The notes: a model not told the origin generated them from the sequence alone. A stretch of DNA of 64,000 nucleotides from Melitaea cinxia (GCF_905220565.1 NC_059396.1:8405206-8469205), one strand, 5' to 3'. Counted from the stretch's first letter, positions 35,391-47,632 are shown. Made by a program: numbers and translations.

Positions 35391-37225
35391 TTTTTTTTTA
35401 TTTAAGTTAACAAACAGTGTTCACAATAAAGTTTTACATAACAGACTTACAATACAAACATTATTAATCGTGACACCAATACCGTCAACTCCAGATTACA
35501 ATTTTACAATAGTAAAAAATGCACATCAAGGAAAAGAAATGGTAGGTATCTAATATACATAATACATCACAAATACATTTTTTCCTTAAATACCATCAAC
35601 CAAACACTAGTGATTATTATTGTTATTATTACTCAGCTAGAAATACATACTAAGCAGACAACTTATATATCTTTCTATCTCTTAAACATTAACTGTACAT
35701 TGCGCAGCCAAAGTAGAAATAGGGTGCATTTTTGTCGATATGGATACCCTAGCCCTACGACTTGCATCTTGGGATCAGTGTTAACTACTAGGCTACCCAC
35801 ACCGAGTTCGTATGCAAGGTTTGAATTCAATGAGTGAACCCGTTTACGTTTGTACTGTTAATGCAATAATTCAAAAATTTCTTTTTTAAACTTAGCAACT
35901 CTTGCGAATAAGATATCCACCGACAAAAAATGCTTATTATAAACATCAGTAACTCTATACAAGGGTGAGCGTTTACTAGCATTTGTTCTACAAAATGCAG
36001 TGGCAAATATGGAATGTGGCTTACGAGAGTGCGTTCCAGTTGGAATCTTATAACATAATTTATTATTTAGGGGGATACAATCATACTTATTATGACATAA
36101 GTCGTAAAGCATCATTAATTCAAGATATGTTCGTCTTGATTTAAGAGTGGAGAGTTTGTATTTGTCTAACATCTGAACATAAGATAAATGCGAAAAGCAA
36201 TATTTATAATGCATACAACGTAAGAATTTTTTTTGAACTGTCTCTAGCGCATCTATATATTTGCTATAATATGGGTTCCATATAGGTACAGCATATTCAA
36301 GCTGTGGACGTATTAGTGATTTATAAATATGAAGATATGTTGAAGCCAACTTAAACTCATTACAAGTACGCATCGCAAATCCGTATAATTTATAAGCATT
36401 GCTAATTATATAATCGATATGTATATTTAAATGTAGCTTTCTGTCTAATATAACCCCAAGATCTCTGATGTGTTCCACAACCTGAAGACGCTCACCACAT
36501 AACATATAGGAAAAACTGCTAAGTGTCCTTTTTTTTTGTAAAAGTTATAGCTTTGCATTTATTTAAGCTAAGTGCTAATTTATTTACCGTGCAGTAAGCT
36601 GAGAATCTGTCAAGGTCCTCTTGCAGTCTCCTATGGTCATCTGAATTTTGGATTTTATGATATATTTTAAGATCATCCGCGTATAATAGAAAGTAACTAG
36701 ACTTGAAACAGTGGTGAATGTCGTTTATAAACAATATAAATAATAATGGCCCTAATATAGAACCTTGTGGCACTCCAGAGCTAATAGATACGAAATCAGA
36801 TTCACATCCATTGATCATTACTTTTTGGGTTCGATTTGTTATATAAGATTTAAACCAACGCCACAAGTTTCCGCGTATTCCATTGAAGGCAAGTTTCTCA
36901 AGAAGTATCTTGTGATCCACCCTATCAAATGCCTTTCGAAAGTCAGTATAAATACTGTCTGATTGTATGTTGAGATCTAGTGCTTCAAATAGATGACTAA
37001 TATAAATTAATAAATTTGTTGTCGTAGAACGCCGCTGTACAAAACCGTGTTGCTGTTCTTTTATATTTTTATGTAAAGATGGGTAAATATTATTATGAAC
37101 TAATCTTTCAGAAAGCTTCGACAGAGTAGGTAGGATGGATATGGGCCGGTAATTTACAATGTCATTTTTAGTACCACCCTTGTGTATCGGCACAATCCGA
37201 GCGGATAAAACTTTATTTATCATTA
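35391..37225 (-). mobile_element. Jockey-superfamily LINE, 5'-truncated, one frameshift in RT
   Basis: The first reverse frame (37223-36519) carries most of a reverse transcriptase: ARIVPIHKGG, NYRPISILPTLSK, QHGFVQRRSTTTN, DFRKAFDRVDH, SGVPQGSILGPLLFI and the catalytic YADD. A second reverse frame (36505-35858) continues with GVILDRKLHLNIHIDYI, YKSLIRPQLEYAVPIWNPYY and LETVQKKFLR, the thumb and tail. The break falls at a 9-base T run (36529-36537 on the plus strand), where one base change in length shifts the frame. The nuclease domain and ORF1 are missing. A T run at 35391-35400 is probably the reverse-complemented poly(A) tail, with about 460 bp of 3' UTR before it. Nearly intact for such an element, so relatively young. 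Confidence 0.87.
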
Positions 37226-39087
37226 GAAAACCTCATACCCTGCAAATAACTTAGGCTATAAAATATCGCACCATTAATTTTAGTAGCGAAACAGTAGCTA
37301 AAAATGTGAACACAGGTTAAACTTAATTATAAAAAAGTTAGAAAATAAATTAAATAAAAATGAGTCCAGCTTTGTTTATTACAGTATTAGAACATTAAAA
37401 TCTTTTTGATCTCTCATGACTTGTCATAAGGCGTGTCATAAGGCCACGAAAATTCTGGTATTATACAATCACTACGCATTGGTTTCAATAAAAATAAAAA
37501 CATTCATTAACAACGTATATTTGCTCATTATAGTGATATCAGCATGTAAATATACATTTTTTTTATTCTGTAAACAAGTTTAAACATAGCTTAAATGAAG
37601 TGTCACCCAATTGCAAAACACTATGTACAATAAGTTAAATTTAGCACTTTTGCGCCTATCCTTATAAGGGTGAAACGGTTAAAGTGGCTTTGCTAAAGTG
37701 ATTTTATGTGTATTACGGACTTAGCCTTTTACTGTTGTATCAGCGTCCGAGCCTCGAATATATTTCGACTAGCCAATAGTTTTAGTTTTTAGATAAACCG
37801 TTTACTGTTTGACGACTCGTAATGCAAACCCTTGACATAATCATAATTATATTAGCATCTCACTCAATCACTCAATTAGATTTCGTTGAAGATCACAAAA
37901 AAAAACTATTTCAGGAATTTTTTTTTGTTATATTTATTATACAAAAATACATAAAAAAAGGAAATTAAAATTGATAAGCGTGTTTTTTAAATAAGAACTA
38001 AAAAAGATAAAATAACATTTGACGTCACTTTGCTACATTCGTTGTACGACGGCCTTTTGAGTGAACAATAAAGTGGGTTACTATCAAAACAAATATTTTT
38101 ATAGATGATATATGGTGTCGAGTTTCCCTTCACAACGTTTGGCAACGCATCAAGTTCGCACACATAAAACAAATAATGTAATGTTTTTATTTACATCGCA
38201 TATAATTCACTTTGTCAAACTCTGTTAACACTGTCAAACTTTTGTCGTACGGTCTTTCAAAATTCTTTCAGTAGTACGCAACCAGCCATTTCTTATTTGT
38301 TATCGCTTGGTAATAATTTGTTCTGTAACACTGCATTAATTATAACAATCTTCATAAAGTACGAGAAATGGAACAGAGGATCTGGTGATGAGAGTGGGTC
38401 GGCGAGATAATCTAGTTTATTGAACGGAACGCCTGAGGGTGCTCGAATCGGCGAGAGTCGAACCAGCACTAATAGCCTCACATTTCTTCGTACAAGCCTC
38501 TCGATCTGACAGATGATAGGGAACGACTCTCTTATCCCTTATGAGACAGAATCGACAATTGTTTTCGTGTCCGTATGCTATAGCCAATTACTATTTATTA
38601 CGTAGGGAAGCTAAAAGATTTATCAACCAGTTACAGAAAATGAACAAGGGGTACTTTATATTATCCATTTCTTCATATCTTATATACTCATAGCTTACTG
38701 AAAAAAAGGGTTCAAGAGTATTTTATTTCAATTTTGTTTAGCATACTCATGACATCAAAAAAGTATAACAATTATATTTACGTATTAGGTTTTAATGTTT
38801 ATCACACATTCACACATTTTGAATATGAGTTTTATGACTAACGATAAAGGCACTCCAGGAAAACACTGTTACTAGAATTACATATTTTAATTGTAAATAT
38901 ATTATATTTTATTAAATAGGATACTGAAACAATGTACCTATGTATACAAATACCAAACAAGTCTTAAGTATTATTACTTTTAAATATTGTGATATCTCCT
39001 AACTTATAGCAATTTTATAGCAATTTTTTCATAACTTTAACTGAGATATGGCACAGCAGGAAATTTCCTGCTTAAAATTTGGAGCAT
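37226..39087. other. Gene-free stretch
   Basis: No gene or clear repeat. A GC-richer patch at about 38370-38530 is unexplained. Confidence 0.5.
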
Positions 39088-39098
39088 GGACTGGGGTA

Positions 39099-39414
39099 GT
39101 CACTTCAGTACGCCAAAAATGGCGGAAACTCATGTGTTTTGCCCATAGTCACCACGCTGGGCAGGCGGGTTAGTGACCGCAGGGCTGGCTTTGTCGCACT
39201 GAAGACGCTGCTGCCCGTTTTCGGCTCGGTGCTGCTGGCCGTTTTCGGTTCGGTGTATTTCAAAGCCAGCAGTTCGATGGTTATCCCGCCGTCGGTCGGC
39301 TTTTTAAGTTCCAAGGTGGAAGTGGAACTGTGGTATGCCTTAGTCGTCTCTTACGACACCCACAGGAAGAGAGGAGGTGGCTATATTCTTTACTGCCGTA
39401 GCCACACAGCAAAA
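39099..39414 (-). mobile_element. Short RTE-tailed retroelement, copy 5
   Basis: Lacks the (ATC)n tail and the first bases of the 3' end, but keeps the body to the 5' end (CCGTAGCCACACAGC at the right). The duplication GGACTGGGGTA flanks it at 39088-39098 and 39415-39425. An internal segment (CCGTTTTCGGCTCGGTG / CCGTTTTCGGTTCGGTG) is duplicated in tandem at about 39214-39255, unlike the other copies. Confidence 0.88.
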
Positions 39415-39474
39415 GGACTGGGGTAATACCTCAACCTAACAGAAGATCACAGTTAAATAATACTATTTTCAAGC

Positions 39475-39653
39475 AGTGTTGTGTTCCTCTTGGTGAGTAA
39501 GGTGACCAGGAGACAACGCGCTTGCAATTCTTCTGGTGTTGCAAACGCCTATAAGCTACGGTAATCGCTTACCATTAGGTATATATATATTGTTAAATTT
39601 TTTAACAGTTTATATAAATCCGCCAACCCGCATTGGGATATTACAGGTTGAAG
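39475..39653. repeat. Single arm of the 27404 fold-back family plus a SINE tail scrap
   Basis: 39475-39580 carries AGTGTTGTGTTCCTCTTGG, AACGCGCTTGCAATTCTTC and CTACGGTAATCGCTTACCAT, like the arms at 27404-27717. At 39620-39653, GGGATATTACAGGTTGAAG is the 3' tail seen on the SINE at 61269. Confidence 0.65.
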
Positions 39654-39659
39654 CACTAA

Positions 39660-42280
39660 AATGGACATTACTGGCCAGCATTTTTATATTTATACTAATT
39701 GCAAGATAAATATTTTTATTTTATTTGTTCCTTTGTTATATATAAGTAATTTCTTTATAAGTAGTATAGGCTGAAGCGTATAAATAAGTAAATCTGTATT
39801 TGCATCGTTATGATCCTCATTATATTTTTATCGGTTACCTTATAAAGCGCAAGTTTAATTCTTATAGTACATTTAGGCAATGCAGTCAACATGATGTAAT
39901 ATTGAAAGTAGTTCACACGTTGTACTATAATTAAAAAGGATCCCGTCGAAATACACGAGTATATACTTAATTTATAATTATGTTATATCATTTTCTTTTA
40001 TACACACAGTAGAAAACCTACTTTTCCGTGTTCCATGAATAAATTTGCATACAAAAGAATATTTTGCAACTACGCACTGAATGTAATGTGCTATCATTAA
40101 AATGTCAAGTCTCGAGTGCAATCAAGTTTACACAATCTTTCAACGGATTTCACCTTTTTATATTTGAAATCAATTTCATAAGTCAGCGGTGGAATTCAAT
40201 AGCTTATTTTCGGACGAATAAATAAAAGTTATCTTATAAAAGGATAGTTGATTAATGATGATCTGTCAATGTTCGGCCGATAATTATTTATGAGTACTAC
40301 TTTTTTATGGTTGCGAGAAAAGACAGCATTTGAGTTAATGGTAAAATTATTAGATGCCATTTTATTAAGGTTTAATCAACAAATTAATCAGCGGTTTGTA
40401 GCCGTCTACGTTGATTTATACTACAACAAGAGTCATAGATCTGTACTAGTTCAAGAAGGAAGTATTGACTTCATTTATTAAAGTTAGATTTTTAATAAAT
40501 ATTTATAAAACAATCATTATTTTAGATCTATTTAGAAAAAAAAAACATGAGAATAGATGTTATATTTCTGAATTAAAAGCACTGGAAACATTACGAAATA
40601 ATTACTTGACATCGGTCTTAAGGGCAACTATTCTAACTTAAACTGCGTCAATTAATAAAATATCGCATTAAGTTCAACGAAGACTAAGCTTATGTTAATC
40701 TTGTTAAACGCTAAGTGTAAACTGTTACCCTATTATATTGCTATTAGCACTTCGTAACGTAATAATAATATGAAAACAGAAAATTTTGAGATAAGTGAAC
40801 AATGAGGGGTAACAATTTAAGATTTTCCTATGAGCACAGTCACATCAATGGAATTACGTTTATGCATAGAATTTTCAAGTGATTTTCATTAATACATATA
40901 TTAATACTTTGTAAAGGCTATAACTTTAAACAATTGAAATATTTTTTTTTTCTAAAAAAAGAAAGCATTTTAATAATTTAAAATGTACATATCATGCATA
41001 AATTATATAATAATTAAGCAGAACTAACAAAGTATGTTTTAAAATATAATTAGAAATTATACATATACGTATGAGGTTTTCTTAAAATTGTATACAAACT
41101 ATACCCTGTATACTTCGTATAACTATTATGTATAAATACTATCTTTCTTTAATAATAATTTAAAAACTTAATACTATATTACAATTGTACGTTAAAACAA
41201 TTGAATTAAAGAACTTCACAAAGTGATTTAGTAGTTTATATACATTGCTATCATAGTAACGGGTTAGTAGCCAGGCTTAGCACAAGAATGATTGTCTCTT
41301 TCATTAATATTCCATTAGTGTCGTACACAGCCGCGATGCATTGTGCTCCACATCCGCAGCATCCGCCCTGTCGCACCTTATCAACGGGAGAGGGATCTTA
41401 GATGAGCGACACAAAATGGAACCCGGAGATGGACTAGAGTTTCATTACAATTTCCTTCGCAAATCAGAGTACTACTTAGTCCTGGATCGATAATGCAATA
41501 GCTCTTTATGGTTAGGTATTTATTTTATTCTTTTAATTTTATCCCCTTTACATAACTAAAAGTGTCTAATGATATATTTTAATGTAATTTTTAGAGTGTT
41601 GACGACTAATAATGTCTGATTGATATTTAATAATTACTCGTTTCCATAAAAAATTCTGACCATATTAATTAAATTTACTTGACACTTTATTGCAAATTTG
41701 AAATGACATAAGGAAAAAATCAGTACTTATTGACCATTATTGACACAAGTTTTTCGGATTTTATCGCGGTTATTTAGTTTTTTAGATGCCCGATGTTTCG
41801 GATACTTTACAGCAACCATAATCACGGGAGGATCTCCCGTAAAATAAATAAAATCCGAAAAAGTTGTATAATAATTATATAAGAAAATCATATATGTATA
41901 CTCGTACACATAACATAGTCGTAAATACTTAAATAGGCGTAGATGAATATTGCATCTTAACTAGTCGCTTAAAAATATGTACTTCTTGACATATATCACG
42001 TGGAAGGGCATTCCATAGCTTTAATTGGCTGCAGAATTGACTGCTATACGCATATTCGTATTATCTTTTTTGTCTTACCCACACATAAGGGAGTTCTAAA
42101 CATTATATCTAAACATTATATATATTGGCATTTTTGTATCATTAACAATACTTATTTTAAGTTTATTTTAAAAGATAGTACAAAATATTTATATCTAAAA
42201 CAATTGGGAACGAAATTGAAGTTACTTTCACAAGAAATCAAGTTAATTTACGTCTAGATGTAGGGTATTCCCCAAAGCAT
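39660..42280. other. Gene-free stretch
   Basis: AT-rich throughout, apart from a GC-richer non-repetitive patch at about 41330-41450 (GCCGCGATGCATTGTGC and CATCCGCCCTGTCGCACC). No supported frame or splice pair. Confidence 0.5.
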
Positions 42281-42289
42281 TCTATCAAA

Positions 42290-43115
42290 GTACTTACGTA
42301 CATTACTATATAAAAGTATATGTTACACACACTGCTTAAATCTTGAACGTGTTCAGAAACGTTTTCTCTGGCACCTTGCTTCTGTGCGAAAGATCGGTCA
42401 GTTACGATCATCTCGGCTGAAATATTTTAATATTGACTCTTTGGCACTGCGTAGAGATTTGATTGATTTGCTATTTCTTTATAAATTAACTAGCTTCTGC
42501 CTACGACTTCATCCACGTGGAATAGCTACTGCTCTAGCGACGTTGCTAGTCGTGCGTGTTGCGTGTCTAGTCGTTGCGCTAGCTGGGGAAGCTCTGAAAA
42601 GGAAAAAACCCCTATTTTGAAACATTCTTCATTAGTGCTCCGCTCTTAGCCTTCTTAAGGCTATCTAACGCTGAAAGAATTTTTAAAATTGGACCAGTAG
42701 TTACTGAGATTAGCGCGTTCAAACAAATAAACAAACAAACTCTTTATCTTTATATTATTAGTATAGATAAGAGGAATGATAGATAGTACATGTTTGCTAA
42801 GTAACTTGCGATTTCGCGCCCCATCTAGGATCCCTCGCAGTACCATAGCTCCTCTCCGCCCTCCTCCACTAAAAACGGTATTTCAAATTCGCCAGTCTGC
42901 CGGCTTTGTAAAATTTTAAACTCTTGCGTTAGTGATATGGTTGATGTCAACTTTGACTCCTACAAAATGTTCTACAGAGCTGTATTAAAATCCAATTTAT
43001 AGATTTATATATTTTAATTTTGAAATTTTTTAATTTTAATTTTAAGTATTGTGTTAGGTTTAGTTGTAAGAAATTGTTATGCATGCAGAAATAAACTATA
43101 AATTTAATTTTTTTA
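42290..43115 (+). mobile_element. LINE 3' end (jockey/CR1-like), split by a later insertion
   Basis: One frame from about 42328 reads CLNLERVQKRFLWHLASV, then LKYFNIDSLALRRDLIDLL and FLYKL, the tail region of a LINE reverse transcriptase. It is interrupted at about 42487 and resumes after 42775 with GMIDSTCLLSNLRFRAPSRI. After one more frameshift, SDMVDVNFDSYKMFYRAVLK ends at a stop (about 42999). AATAAA lies at about 43090. Everything 5' of the tail is lost. Dead copy. Confidence 0.72.
42487..42774 (+). repeat. Interspersed repeat inserted in the LINE
   Basis: Starts ACTAGCTTCTGCCTACGACTT. After an internal segment it contains CTATCTAACGCTGAAAG, TTGGACCAGTAGTTACTGAG and CGTTCAAACAAATAAAC, and ends TTATATTATTAGTATAGAT. 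It matches in reverse the short fragment at 51835-51930. Its position inside the LINE frame makes it younger than the LINE. Confidence 0.7.
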
Positions 43116-44250
43116 TTGCCATTGTTTCAGACAAAAGTGATTTCATTCTAAACATACGTTATTTCATATAGTAATTAATGAATTTAGGATGAATAAGTAA
43201 ATTGCATACCTTGTCAGTCATGTAAATATTTTTAAATTTTTATTAATTTACTGTTTTTTTTTTCCTTTTTTTTCACTTGAGTTATGATCTTCATTATTAT
43301 AATGAATAGGAATGAAACGGGATAAACAAATGAAATTTTAAATTGTAAAAAACAAAAGCAGAAGAGGTAAAAAAAAGTTATATTTATGTATTGTGTTATT
43401 CTGAAGTGTCATGCCATATCCCGCCGTTATTACATAATGCATGTTTTGTCCACAAAGTACCCACTTTCGGTCAAAGCTGCTTAAATCTACCCACCAGATT
43501 CCGAGATGTAATGTCAGCTACTTTGTTAATGGGATGCGATTTGTTACTTGGTTAATGGATTGATTTTTTTTGAAGTTTTAATTTATTTAATAATTTATGT
43601 GATAGTTTTTTTAAAATTATTTGTGAAGAATTGTGTCTTGTTGTTGTGTTTTGCTGTTTTTTTTTTACTGTATGAAACTGTTATATAGTAATGATGATAT
43701 TATGATGTGATTTGATGTAAGTCTGAAACTTTATTTGGTATTAATTTATTACTACTTATTTCTTGTATTATCTGGTGCAACCATAATTTGTGTAAGTATA
43801 AGCTTACAACGAGTTGTTGAATTTATTTAATTTTTTTATTTCTAGATGTAAAACATTTATAAGCATTGTTATATTTGATTTATATTATGTCTTTTTTGAT
43901 AAAGTTTTAATTTAGGTACTTTATTGTTTTTACTAAGTGCAACTCGGATTTATGCATGCGGTGTTCGCCTATAAGTGGTTGTTGCATTTATGTGTGATGT
44001 ATTATTTCTCAATCCTAAATGCTTATGAATCGGTGTAAACAACTGTTGGCTAACCTAATAAAAAATAAATAAATATATAAATATGAAAGTATACAAATCT
44101 GTACATAGAATGATACCGGAATTTCGCAGGTTTAAGTATGGGCCTAGTTTTAAGTCTTAGAAAAAAGAATATGTTTCGGAATAGATTTCGAGTCACTTAT
44201 ACTTAGTTGTACGTTACTACATAGTATGAAACAAAGTCGCTTTCTCTGTC
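43116..44250. other. Gene-free AT-rich stretch
   Basis: Long T runs and low-complexity sequence. No gene or repeat that I can name. Confidence 0.5.
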
Positions 44251-44415
44251 CCTATGTATGCTTAAATCTTTAAAACTACGCGACGGATTTTGATGCGGTT
44301 TTTTAAATAGATAGAGTGATTGAAGAGGAAGGTTTATATGTATAATAAATGCATAATATAGTAGAGGAATACTGCTAGTTTTTGCAACCGTGCGAAGCCG
44401 GGGCGACTCGCTAGT
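44250..44415 (-). repeat. Short reversed repeat fragment
   Basis: Reversed, it begins with a GCGAGTCGCCCCGGCTTC-like head and includes AAACCGCATCAAAATCCG and GCGTAGTTTTAAAGATTTAAGC. This is a dispersed repeat type related to the heads at 7775 and 54410. Confidence 0.6.
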
Positions 44416-44545
44416 AATAATTATATAACTTACTACGTTTAGCAATTGAATACCTTTACTTTTATAACAAAAGGACCTTTGATAGAGCTATGGCTAAATA
44501 CTTACAGTCTATTAAACCACGATATTATACAATTACATTATACAC

Positions 44546-44646
44546 TTTTTAACCGACTTCAAAAAAAGGAGGAGGTTACTCAATTCGACCGTATATATAT
44601 TTTTTTTTAACCGACTTCCAAAAAAGGAGGAGGTTCTCAATTCGAC

Positions 44647-44684
<38 letters not shown>

Positions 44685-45545
44685 ATGTTACATCAGAACT
44701 TTTGACCGCGTAGACCGATTTCGACAAATTTTGTTTTAATCGAAAGGTGGTGTGTGCCAATTGGTCCCATTTAAATTTATTTGACATCTAACAACTACTT
44801 TTCGAGCTATATCTAATAATGCGTTTTTACTTGACGCTTTTTTCGTCGACCTACGTTGTATTATACCGCATAACTTTCTACTGGATGTACCGATTTTGAT
44901 AATTCTTTTTTTGTTGGAAAGGGGATATCCCTAGTTTGGTATCATGATAAGGAAACCAGGATCTGATGATGGGATCCCAGAGAAATTGATGAAAATTCTT
45001 AAAAATCCGCAATAACTTTTTACTGGGTGTACCGATTTTGATAATTCTTTTTTTGTTGGAAAGAAGATATCCTTAGTTTAGTACCATGATAAGGAAACCA
45101 GGGTCTGATAATGGGATCCCAGAGAAATCGAGGGAACTTCTTGAAAATCCGCAATAACTTTTTACTGGGTGTACCGATTTTAATAATTTTTAATTTAATC
45201 GAAAGCTGATGTTTGTCATGTGGTCACATATAAATTTTATTGAGATCTGATAACTACTTTTTGAGTAATCTTTGATAACGCGCAGTTACTTGAGTATTTT
45301 TTCGTCGATCTACGTTGTATTACTCGTCGATGTAATTGAAGTCGGTTTTTTTTCGTTTGCGAGCAAACACAATTATTTTTATGTATGTTAGGAGATAACT
45401 TCTTCGTTTATGAACCGATTTTGATAATTCTTTTTTTGTTGGAAAGGAGATATTCATAGTTTGGTACCATGATAAGGAAACCAGGATCTGATGATGGGAT
45501 CCCAGAGAAATCGAGGGAAACTTTCAAAAATCGTAAGGGTGACTA
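44546..45545 (+). repeat. ACCGACTTC-bounded repeat, enlarged copy with 142-bp duplication
   Basis: Two start sites lie in tandem (ACCGACTTCAAAAAAAGG at 44551 and ACCGACTTCCAAAAAAGG at 44610). A T30 run follows at about 44651. The block TACCGATTTTGATAATTC starts at 44888 and 45030, with its counterpart at 45172, a 142-bp tandem duplication. The end AATTGAAGTCGGTTTTT with GTTTGCGAGCAAACAC lies at 45337-45370. A further internal block (45405-45540) follows without a new start. No coding capacity. Confidence 0.82.
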
Positions 45546-45611
45546 GTAAATTTAATCATGTTTTCATTAAGTACTATAAAGCATTACTATTTAATAAAGG
45601 TCTGGAGTCGA

Positions 45612-46415
45612 TCTGATGATGGAGAAGAAAGATAGTCGAGGGAACTCTTCAACAATTTATAGCAATTACGTGCTTTTTGAACTTAATTCGTTTTTATTGA
45701 TGAGAACTTTGCACTTGTATGAGTTATAAGTGCCATTACAGTCTGATGATGGAGACTAAAGTTAGTCGAGGGAACTCTTTAACGATTTATAGCAAATACC
45801 TGCTGTTTGAACTTAATTCGTTTCTATTGATGAGAACTTTGCATATATATGAGTTATAAATGCCATTTCAGTCTGATGATGGAGACGAAAGATAGTCGAG
45901 GGAACTCTTTAACAATTTATAGCAATTACCTGCTTTTTGAACTTAATTCGTTTCTATTGATGAGAAGTTTGCACCTGTATGAGTTATAAGTGCCATTACA
46001 GTCTGATGATGGAGACAAAAGTTAGTCGAGGGAACTCTTTAACGATTTATAGCAATTACCTGCTGTTTGAACTTAATTCGTTTCTATTGATGAGAACTTT
46101 GCATATATATGAGTTATAAGTGCCATTTTAGTCTGATGATGGAGACGAAAGATAGTCGAGGGTACTCTTCAACGACTTATAGCAATTACCTGCTGTTTGA
46201 ACTTAATTCATTTCTATTGATGGGAACTTTGCACCTATATGAGTTACAAGTGCCATTAAAGTCTGATGATGGAGGCGAAAGATAGTCGAGGGAACTTTTC
46301 AACGATTTATAGCAATTACCTGCTGTGTGATCATCTGTGTGCAGGGCCAGGTTTGATGATGGAGCCCATAAACACTCGAGGGAATTTCTCAACAATTTAC
46401 AGCAGTAACCTTTTG
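45612..46415. repeat. 130-bp tandem array with dimeric structure
   Basis: TCTGATGATGGAG begins at 45612, 45742, 45872, 46002, 46132 and 46262, an exact 130-bp period, with a degenerate seventh start at about 46353. Units 1-4 alternate between two types at several sites: GAAAGATAG against AAAGTTAG, GCACYTGTAT against GCATATATAT, CTTTTTGAAC against CTGTTTGAAC. The real unit is therefore a 260-bp dimer. The unit's CTGATGATGG...TCGAGGGAAC resembles the CTGATGATGGGATCC...TCGAGGGAAC part of the neighbouring repeat, from which it probably arose. Confidence 0.92.
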
Positions 46416-46434
46416 CTGTTTGACGACCGCTTTG

Positions 46435-46640
46435 ATATAATGGTGCATGTGCCGTGTCGGCGGCGCCTAAACACCGACGGTCACGGGTTCTATTCCAGCT
46501 CGGAGTGGATATTTATGTTTATACAAATATTTATTTTCGGTCTAGTTGTTAATCCTTGTGGTTCTCCTAGCCTCGGAGAACACGCTAGGCTGTCAGTCCC
46601 GGTTGTTATTATGTACACCTGATAGCGAACTTTACTCATA
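46435..46640 (+). mobile_element. tRNA-derived SINE, 3'-truncated
   Basis: A B-box-like GGGTTCTATTCC lies at about 46487. The body TAGTTGTTAATCCTTGTGG, CCTCGGAGAACACGCTAGG and CCCGGTTGTTATTATGT matches the complete SINE at 61269-61589. The copy stops at CTCATAGTA, where another SINE begins. Confidence 0.75.
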
Positions 46641-46860
46641 GTATGTCGACACGTTAGCGCAGCGGTCACAGCACCGGCTGTTGGGCTGGCGTTAGTGGGT
46701 TCAATCCCCGCGCACGACAGACTTTTGTATTGGCCATATAGATGTTTGTCATGATCTGGGTGTTTGTGCTTGTGTATTGTGTATGTTTCCGAACAACCGA
46801 CATAAGAGAAAAAGCATCCTTGTTAGGTCTACCCATCACTAAAAATTGTAAAATAAAATA
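46641..46860 (+). mobile_element. tRNA-derived SINE
   Basis: A box GTTAGCGCAGCGGTC and B box GGGTTCAATCCCC, about 45 bp apart, give a good pol III promoter. The body includes GTTTGTCATGATCTGGGTG. It ends in an AT-rich tail (AAAATTGTAAAATAAAATAA). It sits head-to-tail behind the truncated SINE, forming a composite pair. Confidence 0.8.
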
Positions 46861-46866
46861 ATTTTT

Positions 46867-47341
46867 AACAAAAAAAAAAAACGACTTCAAACAGGAAACT
46901 AAAAAGTGAAAAATAAATTTACTTAGTACAAAGTAATTCGTATTTTGATTTAGTTAATCAGAAATGATTAAATAAATATTTTATGATTTTGAAGTTGGTG
47001 CCAAGTAAATACTACAACAACCTGGCTACAAAAACAAATACAAACAACACACACACACAACAAACAAGTACAAAAAATATTATTAGATATGTCAAAACAA
47101 TAACAGAATAATAACAGTATTCAACCTAATAGTCAATGAAACAAATTATGAAAGAAAACTGAATACAACTTATGAGTAGATACTAGAGTAGTTATTGTTT
47201 TACTTGGCACCGACTTCAAAATTATAAAATATTTATTTAATCATTTCTGATTAACTAAATCAAAATACGAATTACTTTGTACTAAGTAAATTTATTTTTC
47301 ACTTTTTAGTTTCCTGTTTGAAGTCGGTTTTTTTTTTTGTT
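46867..47341. mobile_element. Near-perfect fold-back element with 130-bp arms
   Basis: Left arm 46881-47009 and right arm 47198-47328 are inverted copies with about three differences, extended by A/T runs. The spacer of 188 bp (47010-47197) is A- and CA-rich and non-coding. Each arm is itself bounded by ACCGACTTCAAA-type ends in inverted orientation (right arm 47209-47220 and 47317-47328). An arm therefore looks like a 120-bp member of the ACCGACTTC-bounded repeats. The high arm identity suggests recent origin or ongoing conversion. Confidence 0.92.
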
Positions 47342-47632
47342 ATAAAAAGATAAATTTGTTGTAAGTCAACAGATTTAGGAGGTAATAAATAATGTTTCAA
47401 CGACGACATAACAATTGTTTGCAGAATTGTTGCTAATTCAATAGGAGGAAGAGGTAATTAGTATGAAGCGAATAAGCGCAACAGTCCACCAAGTCAGTTG
47501 ATGTAGAGCGCTATTTTAGTCACTTTTTAAGTATCGATTAGGATTTTCATTTTTGCTTTTGAGAAAGTGTAACATTATCTACTTGTTTATATTTAAAATT
47601 TATTGCTGGGAATATTTTTTAAATATAAAAAA

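Noticed and set aside
35700..35840. Possible tRNA-like SINE on the minus strand (GGTAGCCTAGTAGTTAAC)
   Set aside because: An A-box-like stretch is present but no convincing B box; it lies within the presumed LINE 3' UTR.
46266..46622. 118-codon forward frame
   Set aside because: Crosses the 130-bp tandem array and a SINE; no protein family resemblance.
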